Source of the DNA: an uncultured Lachnospiraceae bacterium
GTDB taxonomy: Bacteria > Bacillota > Clostridia > Lachnospirales > Lachnospiraceae
Length of the DNA: 64,000 nt
Direction: 5' to 3'
Assembly (NCBI GenBank): GCA_902761585.1
Contig: CACWKX010000016.1
Location: 1-64,000, forward strand
Part shown: piece after piece, positions 51,103-60,688 of the stretch
Layout of the letters: every line of letters begins with the position of its first letter
How positions within the stretch are numbered: the stretch's first letter is position 1
Program-made: the position numbers and the translations under genes
The notes under the pieces: model-generated
Told to the model about the DNA's origin: nothing
Database searches by the model: none
Seen by the model: only the letters and a program-made list of their open reading frames with translations

Positions 51103-53577
51103 TTACTCAAACGATTCCGGATCGACTGTGATCTTGATTGGTTTCAGCTTCCAGATATCCCTGACATACTCCTGAATGGTTCTGTCTGAGGAGAACTTTC
51201 CGCTCGACGCCATATTCAGAATCGCGCTCTTTGCCCAGTCCCCCTGGCTCTGGTAATACTCGATGGCCTTCTTCCTCGCCGCATCGTAGGACTTGAAGTC
51301 CGCCAGGATGAAGTACTGGTCCGCCGGTCCCTCCTTTGTAGTCAGAAGAGAGTCGTACAGCTCGCGGAACAGCTCCATATCCCCGCCCGAATACTTTCCG
51401 TTGATCAGCTCCATGAGCGTTGTGCGGATATCCGGGTCATTGTTGAAGTAGTAGGTCGGATCATAGTCATGGTTGTTCTCGTGATCAATGACCTCCTGGG
51501 AGGACAGTCCGAAGATAAATGCATTCTCCTCCCCGACCTCCTGTACAATCTCAACGTTCGCGCCGTCCATCGTGCCGAGCGTCAGCGCGCCGTTCAGCAT
51601 CAGCTTCATGTTCGAGGTTCCGGACGCTTCCTTGGAAGCGGTCGAAATCTGCTCGGATATATCCGCCGCCGCGAAGATCAGCTCCGCATTCGAGACGCGG
51701 TAGTCCTCGATGAAGACCACCTTGATCTTGCCGCCAATTGACTGATCATTGTTGATCACATCCGCAACAGAATTGATCAGCTTGATTGTCAGCTTCGCCC
51801 GTCTGTAACCGGCAGCCGCCTTTGCGCCGAAAATGAAGGTGACCGGATAGAACGGTCTCTCCGGGTGTTCCTTCAGTTCGCGGTACAGGTACATGACATC
51901 CAGGATATTCATCAGCTGTCTCTTGTACTCATGGAGCCGCTTGACCTGCACATCGAAAATGGATCTCGGATCGACATCGATGCCATTGTGTTCCTTAATG
52001 TACTTCGCCAGACGAACCTTGTTCTGGTACTTGATGTTCATGAACTCCTGCTGCGCCTTCTGATCGTCAGCGTAGAGCTTCATCTTCGCGATCTGCGGAA
52101 GATCCGTGATCCACTCATCCCCGATATGTTCCGTCACCCAGTCCGCGAGAAGCTGGTTGCCGTGTAAAAGGAACCGGCGCTGCGTGATTCCGTTCGTCTT
52201 GTTGTTAAACTTCTCCGGCATCATTTCATAGAAATCCTTCAGCGTCTGCTTCTTCAGGATCTCCGTGTGCAGCTTTGCGACGCCGTTGACAGAGTAACCC
52301 GCGACAATTGCCAGGTTCGCCATCCGCACCTGTCCGTCGTAGATAACAGCCATCTTTGCGATCTTGTCCTGGTTGCCCGGGTACCGCTGCTGGACCTGCA
52401 CGATGAAGCGGCGGTTGATCTCCTCAACGATCTGATAGATACGCGGAAGGAGTCTTGAGAACAGCTCGATCGGCCACTTCTCAAGCGCTTCTGCCATGAT
52501 GGTGTGATTCGTGTAGGCGACGGTCTTCGTTGTAATATCCCACGCCTCATCCCAGCCCAGGCCTTCCTCATCAAGCAGGATGCGCATCAGCTCGGCGACA
52601 GCGACCGTCGGATGTGTATCGTTCATCTGGAAGGTTGCCTTCTCATAGAACTTGTGGATATCGCTGTGCTTTCTCTTGTACTTGGCAACCGCCTCCTGGA
52701 CAGACGCGGAGATGAAGAAGTACTGCTGCTTGAGCCGCAGCTCCTTGCCGGCATAGTGGTTGTCGTTCGGATAAAGAACCTCGACGATGTTGCGCGCCAG
52801 GTTCTCCTGCTCGACCGCCTTCTGGTAGTCGCCCTTGTCAAATGAATCCAGCTGGAAATCATTGATGGCCTCTGCGTCCCAGACGCGGAGCGTGTTGACC
52901 ATATTGTTGTTGTAGCCGACAACCGGGATGTCATAGGGGACTGCCCGGACGGACTGGTAGTTTTCCTGGATAAACCGGTTGCTGTGAGTCTGCTCGTCGT
53001 ACTCGACCCGGACATAGCCGCCGAACCGCACGATCTTCGCATACTCCGGGCGCTTGAGCTCGAATGGATTTCCATTTTTCAGCCAGTCATCCGGGACTTC
53101 GACCTGGTAGCCGTTCTCGATCTTCTGCCGGAACATACCATAGCGGTAGCGGATGCCGCAGCCGTACGCCGGATAGCCGAGCGTTGCGAGCGAATCAAGG
53201 AAGCAGGCAGCGAGACGGCCGAGGCCGCCGTTGCCGAGTGCCGCGTCCGGTTCCTGGTCCTCGATCACGTTCAGATCGAAGCCCATCTCCGAAAGCGCCT
53301 CCTTCACCTCCTTGTAGGCGGTGAGGTTGATCAGATTGTTGCCGAGCGCCCTGCCCATCAGGAATTCCATCGACATGTAGTAGAGAATCTTCGGATCCTC
53401 CTTATCCATAACCTGCTGGGTCGCCATCCAGTTGTCTATAATGACATCCTTGACAGCGTAAGCCACAGCCTGGAAAAGCTGCTGCTGCGTCGCTTCCTTC
53501 AGGGTTTTGCGGAACAGGTTCCGGACATTGTCCCTGACCGTTTCCTTGAACCGTTCTTTATCAAAATGTTTATCCAT
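51103..53577 (-). CDS. glgP: Glycogen/maltodextrin phosphorylase
   Basis: An 824-residue GT35 phosphorylase releasing glucose-1-phosphate from alpha-1,4-glucans. The N-terminal ALGNGGLGRLAACFLDS, FQMNDTHPT and the pyridoxal-phosphate region EASGTSNMKLMLNGALTLGT with the Schiff-base lysine are conserved. Length is that of standard glycogen phosphorylases. GGGAGG precedes the ATG, which is only 10 bases after the ileS stop, so the two are cotranscribed, an odd functional pair. Confidence 0.95.
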   Translation of the reverse strand: MDKHFDKERFKETVRDNVRNLFRKTLKEATQQQLFQAVAYAVKDVIIDNWMATQQVMDKEDPKILYYMSMEFLMGRALGNNLINLTAYKEVKEALSEMGFDLNVIEDQEPDAALGNGGLGRLAACFLDSLATLGYPAYGCGIRYRYGMFRQKIENGYQVEVPDDWLKNGNPFELKRPEYAKIVRFGGYVRVEYDEQTHSNRFIQENYQSVRAVPYDIPVVGYNNNMVNTLRVWDAEAINDFQLDSFDKGDYQKAVEQENLARNIVEVLYPNDNHYAGKELRLKQQYFFISASVQEAVAKYKRKHSDIHKFYEKATFQMNDTHPTVAVAELMRILLDEEGLGWDEAWDITTKTVAYTNHTIMAEALEKWPIELFSRLLPRIYQIVEEINRRFIVQVQQRYPGNQDKIAKMAVIYDGQVRMANLAIVAGYSVNGVAKLHTEILKKQTLKDFYEMMPEKFNNKTNGITQRRFLLHGNQLLADWVTEHIGDEWITDLPQIAKMKLYADDQKAQQEFMNIKYQNKVRLAKYIKEHNGIDVDPRSIFDVQVKRLHEYKRQLMNILDVMYLYRELKEHPERPFYPVTFIFGAKAAAGYRRAKLTIKLINSVADVINNDQSIGGKIKVVFIEDYRVSNAELIFAAADISEQISTASKEASGTSNMKLMLNGALTLGTMDGANVEIVQEVGEENAFIFGLSSQEVIDHENNHDYDPTYYFNNDPDIRTTLMELINGKYSGGDMELFRELYDSLLTTKEGPADQYFILADFKSYDAARKKAIEYYQSQGDWAKSAILNMASSGKFSSDRTIQEYVRDIWKLKPIKITVDPESFE

Positions 53578-53587
53578 GCTGCCTCCC

Positions 53588-56500
53588 TCAGATTTTCCTG
53601 ACGCCCAGTGTTACCGCCTCTCCGTTGACGCTCCACTCCTTTGTGTATCCGTCCAGACTTCCGTAGGTAATGCTCTCCGCGAGCACCTCCTTCTTCAGGC
53701 CAGACTCGTACTTCTTCATGATGCCCTCCAGCTTTTCATTGCCCGCCTCAAAGACGTCGATGTGATCCTGTACCTCGAAGCCGGCTTCCTTTCTCATGGT
53801 CTGGATCTTGGAGACCAGTTCCCGGACAAAGCCCTCTTCCACCAGCTCCGGTGTAAGATTGGTGTCCAGCACAACGGTCAGATCTCCCTGCTGCTGGCTG
53901 ACATAGCCCTCGACCTGCGCGGTCTCGATCAGAAGATCCTCCTCCGCAAGGGAGACCGGGCTTCCATTCACCTCGAAGCTGAGCGAGCCGTTCTTCTTCA
54001 GCTCGTCCATCGCGGCGCTGCCGTCCACCTCGGAGAGATACTTCCGGATACCGCCCAGAAGCTTTCCGTACTTCGGCCCGACCGTGCGCAGCTGCGGCTT
54101 GAAACTGTAGCTCGTAAAGGCTCTCACATCCTCCGTGAATGTAATTTCCTTCACATTCAGCTCGTCTGTGATGATGTCCGCATAGTACTTTGGAAGCGCC
54201 TGCGGTGCGCGGACAAACATCCGTGCCAGCGGCTGACGGTTCTTGATGTTCGCGTCATTTCTGGCAGCACGCCCCATCACGACAATGTTCAGCGCCTCAC
54301 CCATCTTCGTCTCGAGATCCTCATCGATCCGGCTCTCGTCCGCCTTCGGGAAGTAGCACAGATGGATCGATTCCGGCGCATCCTTTTCTACACGGCGCAC
54401 GATATTCTGGTAGATCTCCTCCGTCATGAACGGGATCATCGGCGCGGCGCACAGGCAGAGGTTCTTCAGTGCATTGTACAGCGTCATGTAGGCCGCGATC
54501 TTGTCCGGCTCCATACCATGTGCCCAGAAACGGTCTCTGCAGCGGCGGACATACCAGTTGGACATGTCGTCCACGAAGCCCTCCAGCGCCCGTGCGGCTT
54601 CCGGGATCTTGTAGCTGCCAAGATCCGAGTCCACATCGCGGATCATCGTGTTCATCCGGGATATGAGCCAGCGGTCCATGACCGGCAGGCCTTCCCTCTC
54701 CATCTTCTCGTACGCTTCCTTATAGTCCGACGGGTTGAAGTCATCGATATTCGCATACAGCACATAGAACGCATAGGTATTCCACAGCGTTCCCAGGAAC
54801 TTCCGTTGTCCCTCCTGAACAGCCTTATCGTGGAAGCGGTTCGGCAGCCACGGCGCGGAGTTGCTGTAGAAATACCAGCGGATGGCGTCGGCGCCGTGCT
54901 TTTTCAGCGCCTCAAACGGATCCACGGCATTCCCCTTGGATTTGGACATCTTCTGACCGTCCTTGTCCAGTACCAGACCGAGGACGATGACGTTCCGGTA
55001 CGGCGACTGTCCGAACAGAATCGTGGACTCCGCCATCAGGGAATAGAACCAGCCTCTTGTCTGGTCGACCGCTTCGGATATGAATGCTGCCGGGAACTGC
55101 TTGTGGAAGGTATCCTGGTTCTCGAACGGATAGTGATGCTGCGCAAATGGCATCGCGCCGGAGTCAAACCAGCAGTCGATGACCTCCGGAACCCGCTTCA
55201 TGTGCTTTTTACCGCACTTCGGGCAGGTGCAGACGAAATCGTCAATATACGGTCTGTGCAGCTCAACCGTCAGCGCATCCTCGCGGCCGGACAGCTCTCT
55301 GAGCTCCTCCCGGGAGCCGATTGTAACCTTCTCGCCGCAGTCCGGGCACTCCCATACAGGAAGCGGAGTCCCCCAGTAGCGGTTTCTGGAGATGCCCCAG
55401 TCCTGGACATTCTCCAGCCAGTCACCGAAACGGCCCTTTCCGATTGTCGGCGGGATCCAGTTGACAGTGTTGTTGTTGTCGATCAGCTGCTGCTTCACGG
55501 CCGTCATCCGGATGAACCAGGACTGGCGTGCGTAGTAAATCAGCGGCGTATCACATCTCCAGCAGTGCGGGTACTGGTGCTCGAACTTCGGCGCGTCGTA
55601 CAGCCTGCCCTCCCTGTCAAGGTCGCGCAGGACCAGTGGATCCGCCTTCTTGACGAAGATGCCTGCATACGGCGTCTCCTCCGTCAGCTCACCCTTTCCG
55701 TCGACGAACTGCACGAACGGAAGATCGTAAGTCTTGCCGATTCTGCCGTCGTCCTCACCAAATGCAGGTGCGATATGAACGATACCTGTACCGTCTGTCA
55801 TCGTGACATAGTTGTCACAGGTGACATAGAAGCCCTTCTTGAACTGCTTTGCCGCCGCCTCGCCTGCGCAGGCGTAGAGCGGCTCATACTCACGGCGCTC
55901 CAGGTCGGTTCCTCTGTAGGTTTCCAGGACCTCGTAGGCAGTGCCCACCGGAACACCATTTCTGTCATAGGCGGACTCATCGAAGTCGACTGTCACAGCA
56001 CCGATCTCCTCGTCGGACGCACCGGCCTTCCTGAGCTCCTCCTTCTTTGCCTCCGCAAGCGCTCTCGCCTCATGGTACGCGCGGGAAACCTGGGCAGCCG
56101 TCGCCTGATCGGCCAGCTTGCCAAGCACCTTGTCGGCCAGCGCCTGAGCGATGATGTAGTTGTATCCATCCGCAGCCTTGACCTTGACATAGGTCTCGTC
56201 CGGATTCACGCAGAGGGCCACATTGGACGGAAGTGTCCAGGGAGTGGTCGTCCATGCGAGATAGTACAGGTCATCCTCGTCCTTTGCCTTGAAACGGACG
56301 ATGGCGGAGCGCTCCTTGACAAGCTTGTAGCCCTGCGCAACTTCCTGCGCAGACAGCGGGGTGCCGCAGCGCGGGCAGTACGGGACAACCTTGAACCCCT
56401 TGTACAGAAGTCCCTTCTTCGAGATCTCCTTCAGCGCCCACCACTCGGACTCGATGTAGTCGTCATAGTAGGTAACGTACGGATTCTTCATGTCTGCCCA

Positions 56501-56923
56501 GAACCCGACGGTATCGGAGAAGTCCTCCCACATCCCCTTGTATTTCCAGACACTTTCCTTGCACTTCTTGATGAACGGCTCCATGCCGTACTGCTCGATC
56601 TGCTCCTTGCCGTTGAGGCCAAGCTCCTTCTCGACGCCCAGCTCAACCGGAAGCCCGTGGGTATCCCAGCCAGCCTTTCTCGGCACATACTCGCCCTTCA
56701 TCACGTGATAGCGCGGGATCATATCCTTGATGACGCGCGTCAGGACATGACCGATGTGCGGCTTGCCGTTCGCCGTCGGCGGTCCGTCATAGAATGTGTA
56801 GTATGGAGCGCCCTCACGGGTCTTCAGGCTCTTTCCGAAGATGTCATTCTTCTTCCAGAACTCGTTCACCTCATGTTCGCGGTCCACAAAGTTCAGGTCC
56901 GTGTTTACCTTGTCATATCGCAT
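53588..56923 (-). CDS. ileS: Isoleucyl-tRNA synthetase, long type-2-like form
   Basis: An 1111-residue class I synthetase. HIGH is in GKPHIGHVLTR, KMSKS in GQKMSKSKGN; the editing domain lies between (WTTTPWTLPSNVAL). GWDTHGLPVELGVEKELG, YCPRCGTPLSAQEVAQGY and the length fit the eukaryote-like type-2 IleRS rather than the 930-residue type 1 of E. coli. Zinc-like CPDCGE and CPKCGKKH pairs occur in the connective region. A helical insertion (about 300-345) is rich in Ala/Glu. Start at 56923 after GGGAGG. It has a strong promoter and a structured leader but no T-box motif. Confidence 0.95.
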   Translation of the reverse strand: MRYDKVNTDLNFVDREHEVNEFWKKNDIFGKSLKTREGAPYYTFYDGPPTANGKPHIGHVLTRVIKDMIPRYHVMKGEYVPRKAGWDTHGLPVELGVEKELGLNGKEQIEQYGMEPFIKKCKESVWKYKGMWEDFSDTVGFWADMKNPYVTYYDDYIESEWWALKEISKKGLLYKGFKVVPYCPRCGTPLSAQEVAQGYKLVKERSAIVRFKAKDEDDLYYLAWTTTPWTLPSNVALCVNPDETYVKVKAADGYNYIIAQALADKVLGKLADQATAAQVSRAYHEARALAEAKKEELRKAGASDEEIGAVTVDFDESAYDRNGVPVGTAYEVLETYRGTDLERREYEPLYACAGEAAAKQFKKGFYVTCDNYVTMTDGTGIVHIAPAFGEDDGRIGKTYDLPFVQFVDGKGELTEETPYAGIFVKKADPLVLRDLDREGRLYDAPKFEHQYPHCWRCDTPLIYYARQSWFIRMTAVKQQLIDNNNTVNWIPPTIGKGRFGDWLENVQDWGISRNRYWGTPLPVWECPDCGEKVTIGSREELRELSGREDALTVELHRPYIDDFVCTCPKCGKKHMKRVPEVIDCWFDSGAMPFAQHHYPFENQDTFHKQFPAAFISEAVDQTRGWFYSLMAESTILFGQSPYRNVIVLGLVLDKDGQKMSKSKGNAVDPFEALKKHGADAIRWYFYSNSAPWLPNRFHDKAVQEGQRKFLGTLWNTYAFYVLYANIDDFNPSDYKEAYEKMEREGLPVMDRWLISRMNTMIRDVDSDLGSYKIPEAARALEGFVDDMSNWYVRRCRDRFWAHGMEPDKIAAYMTLYNALKNLCLCAAPMIPFMTEEIYQNIVRRVEKDAPESIHLCYFPKADESRIDEDLETKMGEALNIVVMGRAARNDANIKNRQPLARMFVRAPQALPKYYADIITDELNVKEITFTEDVRAFTSYSFKPQLRTVGPKYGKLLGGIRKYLSEVDGSAAMDELKKNGSLSFEVNGSPVSLAEEDLLIETAQVEGYVSQQQGDLTVVLDTNLTPELVEEGFVRELVSKIQTMRKEAGFEVQDHIDVFEAGNEKLEGIMKKYESGLKKEVLAESITYGSLDGYTKEWSVNGEAVTLGVRKI

Positions 56924-56979
56924 AGAATTTTTCCTCCCGGAGCGCCTTTCTCGTCGGCAGCCCCTCTGTGCGCAGATTC

Positions 56980-57054
56980 CCCTGTATGCCTGAGTCAATC
57001 CGGCGGATCCGACTCCTTCATCGTGCACATCCACTGCGCTGCGGACATACAGGG
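56980..57054 (-). ncRNA. Structured ileS leader, not a T-box
   Basis: On the minus strand CCCTGTATG (57046-57054) pairs with CATACAGGG (56980-56988), closing about 57 bases that contain at least one good hairpin (AGTCGGATCC GCC GGATTGACT). It starts right after the predicted transcript start. The T-box sequence TGGxACCGCG is absent. Nature unknown; could be regulatory or only stabilising. Confidence 0.45.
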
Positions 57055-57056
57055 TG

Positions 57057-57086
57057 ATTATATACATACTGTGAAAACACTGTCAA
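57057..57086 (-). promoter_or_regulatory. Promoter of ileS-glgP
   Basis: Minus strand TTGACA (57081-57086), 18 bases, TATAAT (57057-57062), both full consensus. It lies between divergent ileS and ksgA. Confidence 0.88.
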
Positions 57087-57116
57087 ATAAGGGCCTTCCT
57101 GTGGTATCATGTCAGC

Positions 57117-58076
57117 ATGGAAAAACAATCAGCTTACAGAAGAACTTCAGAAATCGTGCGCAGATACGATTTCAATTTCAGAAAACGCTTCGGTCAGAAC
57201 TTTCTGACCGACGAGGATGTGCTTCAGCAGATCGTCTCCTCCTCTTACATCACAGAGGAAGATCTGGTGATCGAGATCGGCCCCGGCATCGGAACGCTGA
57301 CTCGGTATCTCTGCGAAGCTGCAGGTCAGGTTGCCGCGATTGAAATCGACCGCGATCTGGTAAAAATCCTGCATAAGACCCTTGCCGACTGCAAAAATCT
57401 CCGGCTTGTCGAGGGCGACGTGCTCAAGGTCGACCTGTGCGCACTCGCGGCCGAATACGGTGTGGGCGATACGTCCGGGTCCGCGGCTTCATCTGGCGGT
57501 CTCTCTCCCGAAGCCGAGGCAGTCTCCCCGGAATCCGGGCAGACTATCCGCTGCAGACACCTGAAAGTCGTCGCGAACCTTCCTTATTACATAACGACAC
57601 CGATTCTGATGGGACTCTTTGAGCAGCATGTCCCCGCGGAGCGGATCACTGTCATGGTGCAGAAGGAGGTCGCAGACCGGATGACTGCCCGGTGCGGAAG
57701 CCGGGATTACGGCTCCCTGTCCCTGGCCGTGCAGTATTATGCACGTCCGGAGATCGTGACACTCGTGCCTGCATCGAGCTTCATGCCAAGCCCGAAGGTG
57801 GACAGCGCTGTCGTGACAATGCAGCTTTACAAGGACAAGCCAGTTCAGACAAGAGATGAGCAGCTCCTGAAGGCAATCATCCGGGCAGCCTTCGGCCAGC
57901 GGCGCAAAACCCTGTCCAATGCAATTGGCAACGTACCTCAGATTCCTGTCACACGGGATCAGACCGCAAAAACGCTGACCGCGCTTGGCCTTCCGGCCTC
58001 TGCGCGTGGAGAAACTCTGTCGCTTCAGCAGTTCGCGCAGCTGGCGGATGCTCTTTCAGAGCTTATCCATGCATAG
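57117..58076 (+). CDS. ksgA: 16S rRNA dimethyladenosine methyltransferase
   Basis: A 319-residue SAM-dependent enzyme that dimethylates two adenines near the 3' end of 16S rRNA. SAM motif EIGPGIGTLTR, catalytic NLPYYITTP and the C-terminal helical domain are present. Residues about 114-145 are a Ser/Gly/Glu insertion just before the catalytic strand, absent from usual KsgA. No clear ribosome site lies before the ATG; it may be leaderless or poorly led. Divergent from ileS. Confidence 0.94.
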   Translation: MEKQSAYRRTSEIVRRYDFNFRKRFGQNFLTDEDVLQQIVSSSYITEEDLVIEIGPGIGTLTRYLCEAAGQVAAIEIDRDLVKILHKTLADCKNLRLVEGDVLKVDLCALAAEYGVGDTSGSAASSGGLSPEAEAVSPESGQTIRCRHLKVVANLPYYITTPILMGLFEQHVPAERITVMVQKEVADRMTARCGSRDYGSLSLAVQYYARPEIVTLVPASSFMPSPKVDSAVVTMQLYKDKPVQTRDEQLLKAIIRAAFGQRRKTLSNAIGNVPQIPVTRDQTAKTLTALGLPASARGETLSLQQFAQLADALSELIHA

Positions 58077-58230
58077 CCATGCAGAACAGGTTTCTGTCCG
58101 ATGTGCGGTGCACCAGCTGTCCAGCCTGATGCTGCCGGCGGCCAGGCAGCACATCCCCCGCTGATCTGCAGCAGCTGACAACCACAGCCACATCACGCGA
58201 ATTATTCAGAATGAAGGAGAAACGGAACTC

Positions 58231-59010
58231 ATGATGGATCGGATTTTTAACCTGGACAACCCGGTGATGCGCTTCCTCGGAAGAGCATTCGATATGATGA
58301 TGCTGAACATTCTGTTCATTGTCTGCAGCCTGCCGATCTTCACGATCGGGGCGTCCCTGTCGGCGCTTCACTACTCCTGCCTGAAGATGAAGGATGAAAA
58401 CGAAGGCTACGTATTCCGCAACTTTTTCCGGTCCTTCAAGATGAACTTCAAGCAGGGCACCGGTATGTGGCTGATCATGCTGGCGCTCGGCCTTCTTCTC
58501 TTCATGGAAAACCGCATGGCTGCCCAGATCACGGACGCTTCCGTAAAACCGATCCGGATCATGATCTACGTTGCCGGATCCCTCTGGTACATGGCGCTCT
58601 GCTGGATGTTCGCCCTGCAGTCCAGGTTTGTCAACAATGTTGGCCAGACCATTAAAAACGCTGTGCTCCTTACATTTGCAAAGGCTCCCAGATCCATCGG
58701 TATGCTCGGGATCCTCGCTCTGGAGCTGATTTTTGTCGCCCGCTCTTCCGGTCTGGTGCAGTCATACGCAATCCTGTATCTGCTGATGTTCGGTTTCTCC
58801 GTCCAGGTGCTGATTAATACCCAGCTCCAGTATCCCGTCATCAAGGAACTGATGCCGAATGATGAGGATGACAAGCCAGCCGCCGACAGCCAGTTCACCG
58901 TGGATGAGGAAGCGGACGTCTCCGCACTCGGATATACACCGCTCCCGAAGGACGAAAAAAAGCCCGGTGCGGACACCCCCCCGCACCGGGAAATAAAACA
59001 ATCTCTATAG
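58231..59010 (+). CDS. DUF624 (YesL-like) membrane protein
   Basis: A 259-residue integral membrane protein with five or six hydrophobic segments. MMLNILFIVCSLPIFTIGAS near the N-terminus is characteristic of DUF624/YesL. The C-terminal 45 residues are hydrophilic. AAGGAG precedes the ATG. Members often accompany sugar ABC operons, but here the neighbours are ksgA and a Crp-type regulator; function unknown. Its last codons are made from the terminator hairpin of the convergent gene. Confidence 0.85.
   Translation: MMDRIFNLDNPVMRFLGRAFDMMMLNILFIVCSLPIFTIGASLSALHYSCLKMKDENEGYVFRNFFRSFKMNFKQGTGMWLIMLALGLLLFMENRMAAQITDASVKPIRIMIYVAGSLWYMALCWMFALQSRFVNNVGQTIKNAVLLTFAKAPRSIGMLGILALELIFVARSSGLVQSYAILYLLMFGFSVQVLINTQLQYPVIKELMPNDEDDKPAADSQFTVDEEADVSALGYTPLPKDEKKPGADTPPHREIKQSL
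58955..58990 (-). terminator. Terminator of the Crp/Fnr-type gene, inside the DUF624 3' end
   Basis: CCGCACCGGG (58981-58990) and CCCGGTGCGG (58963-58972) form a 10-bp stem; the minus strand continues CTTTTTTT. The hairpin is fully within the coding region of the opposing gene. Confidence 0.85.
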
Positions 59011-59060
59011 CAGTCTGTCAGTCAAGTGTCAAAGAGGAGCAGCGACCAGGAATCAGTGTT

Positions 59061-59717
59061 TTACCCGGCAATCTCCGTCAGGCGCTGCCGATCCAGCAGC
59101 CTGACTGCTCCGCGCGACAGACGCACAATTTCCTCACTCTGGAAGTAGCGCAGCATTCGCGTGATGACCTCCCGGTGCGTGCCAAGGTGATTGGCGATCA
59201 TTTCGTGGGTCATCTGAATTGTGTCGGAGCCTTCGAGTGCGGATTCTTCCAGAAGAAAAGCTGCAACCCGCTTATCCAGACTCTTCCACATGATCTGCTC
59301 GACAAGCCACATGACATCGGACAGACGGCTTGCCATCAGTTCATTCGTAAAGTTTGCGACCGGAGCAGACTCCTCCATCAGGCTTTTGTAGGTCATCGGC
59401 GGTATGACCCAGAGGCTTGTATCGGTCTCCGCCTCAATGATGATGTCGAACTGAAGGGACCGAATGATGCAGGACGCTGAGAAAAGACAGATGTCCATAT
59501 CCAGCAGACGGAAAACCGTGATTTCCTTCCCTTCATCCGAAGAGATGTACGCGCGAAGTCTTCCCTCATCCACAAGGATCAGTCCCGTGCAGTCTCTGCT
59601 TCCATGAGAGACGATGGTCCCTTTTTTCACTGTCCTTTTTGTCATCGACTGCCGGAATCGTTCCTGCTGGACAGCTGTCAGTTGTCCCCAGAAGGGAAAA
59701 AACCGTTCAAATTCCAT
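59061..59717 (-). CDS. Crp/Fnr-family transcriptional regulator
   Basis: A 218-residue regulator with an N-terminal cyclic-nucleotide-type beta barrel and C-terminal helix-turn-helix (MTHEMIANHLGTHREVITRM). The Fnr cysteine cluster is missing, though CLFSASC in the barrel may respond to redox. Ligand unknown. Start at 59717 follows GAGGA; a GTG at 59750 is also open. It comes after mscS on the same strand and is probably in its operon. Confidence 0.88.
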   Translation of the reverse strand: MEFERFFPFWGQLTAVQQERFRQSMTKRTVKKGTIVSHGSRDCTGLILVDEGRLRAYISSDEGKEITVFRLLDMDICLFSASCIIRSLQFDIIIEAETDTSLWVIPPMTYKSLMEESAPVANFTNELMASRLSDVMWLVEQIMWKSLDKRVAAFLLEESALEGSDTIQMTHEMIANHLGTHREVITRMLRYFQSEEIVRLSRGAVRLLDRQRLTEIAG

Positions 59718-59750
59718 CTTCTGTTCCTCATCTTTCCAAATCTGACGCAC

Positions 59751-60545
59751 TCATGCCTGCGTGACCCGGATCGCCGGCGCGCTGATGCCCGCTTCGTTCA
59801 TTGCGGTGACGACCCGCTCCAGCAGATCATAATACACATCCCAGTAATCGGCCGTTCTGCACCAGACACGCACCGAAAACTGCAGTGCCTGATCGGTTCC
59901 TCCGGTGAGTCTTGCGAACGGGGCCGGATCCTTCAGCACCTTTTTATGTTCGGAAAGACAGTTGATCATCAGCGTCTCGACCTTCTGAACAGACTCGCCC
60001 TTCCCGCAGGAGAACGCCAGGTCAACACGGCGCACTCCCTCACTGGAGTAATTGGTGATATTCGCATTCATCAGCGTACCGTTCGGGATCATCACACGCT
60101 TGTTATCGCTGGTGAGCAGTGTTGTATAGAAAAGCGCGATTTCCTTCACGGTTCCTTCCTCACCGCCGGCTGAAACATAATCGCCGACACTGAACGGTCG
60201 GAAAAACAACAGCATGATCCCGCCGGCCAGATTGCTCAGCGCCCCCTGAAGCGACATGCCGACTGCGACGCCGGCGGTCGCAAGAACCGTGACAACCGAC
60301 GCCATCGGAATACCAAGGATGTTGATGACCGTCAGAATCAGAAGAATGTTCAGCAGGACGTTGATAAAATTCCCGACAAATGAAGCGACGGTCGGTTCCA
60401 TTTTCCGGAGGAGATCCCTTTTCTGCAGAAATGCAACAAGTTTCCGGATCAGAAACCGTCCTGCAACCCAGACAACGATTGCGAGGAGGATTTTGATCCC
60501 TGCCGTTGTACAGACTTCTATGATTTTATTCAGCAGTTTTTGCAT
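59751..60545 (-). CDS. mscS: MscS-family mechanosensitive channel
   Basis: A 264-residue small-conductance channel subunit with three N-terminal helices. The pore-lining TM3 reads TAGVAVGMSLQGALSNLAGG and is followed by IMLLFFRPFSVGDYV, the hallmark of MscS; the beta domain contains IPNGTLMNANITN. It releases solutes on hypo-osmotic shock. AAGGGA precedes the ATG at 60545. Confidence 0.94.
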   Translation of the reverse strand: MQKLLNKIIEVCTTAGIKILLAIVVWVAGRFLIRKLVAFLQKRDLLRKMEPTVASFVGNFINVLLNILLILTVINILGIPMASVVTVLATAGVAVGMSLQGALSNLAGGIMLLFFRPFSVGDYVSAGGEEGTVKEIALFYTTLLTSDNKRVMIPNGTLMNANITNYSSEGVRRVDLAFSCGKGESVQKVETLMINCLSEHKKVLKDPAPFARLTGGTDQALQFSVRVWCRTADYWDVYYDLLERVVTAMNEAGISAPAIRVTQA

Positions 60546-60611
60546 ATTGATCCCTTGACTCCCTGTTCCTGATTTATAATCGACAGTATAGCAGTGATGC
60601 GCAAGTGGTCG

Positions 60612-60640
60612 TTGGTTTTTGGAACGGTTATCAATATTAT
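60612..60640 (+). promoter_or_regulatory. Candidate promoter of the aldose epimerase gene
   Basis: TTGGTT (60612-60617), 17 bases, TATTAT (60635-60640), about 40 bases before the ribosome site. Confidence 0.55.
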
Positions 60641-60688
60641 CATGAATTACAGATTTCAGGGAAACAAAAAACAAATCAGGAGGAAAAC

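Noticed and set aside
56924-57116. T-box riboswitch upstream of ileS
   Set aside because: The TGGxACCGCG T-box sequence and an antiterminator/terminator pair are absent.
53507-57343. A 1278-codon open frame on the plus strand opposite ileS
   Set aside because: It is the antisense shadow of ileS, open because of GC-rich codon bias; composition is Leu/Arg/His/Val rich with no family motif and no ribosome site.
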